A stretch of 52,789 bases of DNA, from the NCBI GenBank assembly GCA_018712565.1, contig DVGU01000057.1, positions 1-52,789 on the forward strand. Reading direction: 5' to 3'. This DNA is from Candidatus Faecimonas gallistercoris. GTDB taxonomy: Bacteria; Bacillota_I; Bacilli_A; RF39; UBA660. Below, piece by piece: positions 51,238 through 52,789 of the stretch. The stretch's first letter is position 1, and each line of letters opens with the position of its first letter. The position numbers were made by a program, and so were the translations under genes. A model generated the notes under the pieces. It was not told where the DNA came from and searched no databases. It worked only from the letters and a program-made list of their open reading frames with translations.

Positions 51238-51960
51238 GTGCATCCTTTATTTTATTTGGTTGCTTTTTTTGCTATTATTACTGCTTCTTTTTTTCCTTTT
51301 TTAATTATTACTGTTTTGATATTAGTACATGAGTTTGGGCACTCTTTGATGGTGTATCTTTTTGGTGGAGAAGTTATTAAAATATTAATTTATCCTTTAG
51401 GGGGGATTTCTAAATTTTCTACTTCTTTTAATATTCCTTTAGTAAAAGAATTTATTATTTTACTTTTTGGTCCGTTATTTCAAATTATTGCTTGGTATCT
51501 ATTAATTACTTTATTTCCTGAAAAAGAAATGCTTATTTCATCTTATCATTATGGAATTTTATTTTTTAATTTACTTCCAATATATCCTTTGGATGGTGGT
51601 AAAGTTTTGTGTTTGTTTTTTCATAGAATATTTTCTTATCGATTCTCTTTTTATTTTACATTTGTAATTGGTTATTTATTAGTGCTTAGTTTTTTGATTT
51701 TTACATATTTTCATTTTTCATTTAATGTTATTTTTTTATCTATTTTTTTATTAGTTAAACTCACTAAAGAATATAGGCAAATACCTTATTTTTATGAGAG
51801 ATTTTTATTAGAAAGATATTTAAATCATTATTTTTTTAAGAAAAGTAAAATACTTAATTCTTCTAGTGATTTTCAAAGAGGGTATCATCATTTGATTAAA
51901 GATGGGGAATTATATTATTTAGAAGAAGAATATTTAGAAAAAAAGTATAAAAGTTATTGA
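51238..51960 (+). CDS. SpoIVFB-like M50 site-2 protease
   Basis: LVHEFGHSLMVYLFGG (HExxH) and IYPLDGGK. Confidence 0.88.
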   Translation: MHPLFYLVAFFAIITASFFPFLIITVLILVHEFGHSLMVYLFGGEVIKILIYPLGGISKFSTSFNIPLVKEFIILLFGPLFQIIAWYLLITLFPEKEMLISSYHYGILFFNLLPIYPLDGGKVLCLFFHRIFSYRFSFYFTFVIGYLLVLSFLIFTYFHFSFNVIFLSIFLLVKLTKEYRQIPYFYERFLLERYLNHYFFKKSKILNSSSDFQRGYHHLIKDGELYYLEEEYLEKKYKSY

Positions 51961-52019
51961 CATTTATGATTGTGCTTGCTATAATCTATTTGTCGACTTC
52001 GAAATGAGTTGATAAATAT

Positions 52020-52095
52020 GGGGCATTAGCTCAGCTGGGAGAGCGCCACGTTTGCACCGTGGAGGTCAGCGGTTCGATCCCGCTATGCTCCACCA
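52020..52095 (+). tRNA. tRNA-Ala (anticodon TGC), CCA encoded
   Basis: ggggcattagctcagctgggagagcgccacgtttgcaccgtggaggtcagcggttcgatcccgctatgctccacca folds as a cloverleaf. Confidence 0.98.
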
Positions 52096-52274
52096 TATTG
52101 ATTGTTACGCTACTTAGTAGCGTTTTTTTTTGTAAAAGAGTGATTATAAACAAAATGTTGCTAGTATTGGATTATAATCATTTTAGTTTCAGGATATTAT
52201 AAAAAATGATAAGGAAGGTGTGGATTATCCATTGTTTGAAAAAAGTAAAATAAAAAAGCACTATGTTGTGCTTT

Positions 52275-52430
52275 TTATCTGCAACCATTTCCTCCATTGT
52301 TGCAGCAATTGTTGTTGTTTCCAAAGATGAAGAAAATGATGATAATTACAATGAGAATTGCCCAAATCCAACCTGAGCCAAATCCATCATTGTTTCCATA
52401 ATTGTATGGATAAGGATACATTCCGTACAT
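52275..52430 (-). CDS. 51-aa YjcZ-like small hydrophobic protein
   Basis: MYGMYPYPYNYGNNDGFGSGWIWAILIVIIIIFFIFGNNNNCCNNGGNGCR; ggaatg upstream on minus strand. Confidence 0.65.
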   Translation of the reverse strand: MYGMYPYPYNYGNNDGFGSGWIWAILIVIIIIFFIFGNNNNCCNNGGNGCR

Positions 52431-52733
52431 ATTACTTCATTCCTTTCATTATAGTATAATCAAAATAAAAATAAATATATATAGCAAATGCCTAATTTTT
52501 TAATATTTTATGATGATTAAATAGCAGGGTTAGATTTATCTGGAAAGAGATATTTAGGAAATTTTAAAAGTTGCTTATGAAAAATTAAAAAAAATGTTAT
52601 AATTAAATTGCAACGAGTAGTTATTTATTGGTATAAGTTTAGTTGATAGCTACTTTTTAGGTATGGCAATCGCTTAAAAAATAATATGAGAAATAGTGTA
52701 TAATTAAATCAGGATAAAGAGAGGGATTTAATT

Positions 52734-52789
52734 ATGAATTTATTTGAAAGATTTGAAATACTAGAAGATCCAAGAGATATCAGAGGAAA
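52734..52789 (+). CDS. ISAs1-family transposase N-terminus (truncated by window edge)
   Basis: MNLFERFEILEDPRDIRGK resembles the conserved N-terminal DPR motif of ISAs1/H-repeat transposases. Confidence 0.5.
   Translation, partial: MNLFERFEILEDPRDIRG

Noticed and set aside
50652-51960. spoIVFA/spoIVFB-like genes next to mreCD as a novel cluster
   Set aside because: Proximity of mre and spoIVF genes is known from Bacillus-type genomes; ordinary chromosomal arrangement.
1-52789. CRISPR array or classical anti-phage defence island
   Set aside because: No regularly spaced repeat-spacer structure and no cas-like ORFs. The only phased repeats (23873-23969) are short iterons consistent with oriT.

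Overview
AT-rich Firmicutes-type window. About the first 40 kb is the right-hand part of an integrative conjugative element (ICE); the left end lies outside the window. Contents in order: (i) a cargo block with two membrane-tethered XRE regulators, a Cpr/Bce-like peptide-antibiotic ABC system (one ATPase plus two tandem FtsX-type permeases) with its two-component system, and a GntR/ABC module; (ii) a regulatory hub (tandem-HTH repressor, promoters, hairpins, leader ORF, sigma-like activator); (iii) a thioester/CnaB adhesin with a sortase; (iv) an accessory operon with SSB and a resolvase-like pseudo-enzyme; (v) a T4SS (VirB2/VirB6/VirB3/VirB4-like, M23 peptidase); (vi) an iteron-rich oriT candidate with RHH proteins and a MobL-like relaxase; (vii) a VirD4-like coupling protein, XRE protein and 2115-aa methylase/SNF2 helicase; (viii) a large serine recombinase that reads directly into a truncated D-Ala-D-Ala carboxypeptidase gene (attachment junction near 40055). 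The remaining ~12.7 kb is chromosomal: metallophosphoesterase, FAD oxidoreductase, cyclophilin, Val T-box and valS, radC, mreCD, spoIVFA/B-like genes, tRNA-Ala, a small YjcZ-like ORF, and the start of an ISAs1-like transposase. The most unusual signal is a shared C-terminal tail ([DE][DE][LM]ER-stop) on five otherwise unrelated element proteins and on a sixth whose tail is cut off by an apparent frameshift. The tail uses synonymous codons, which suggests peptide-level selection.
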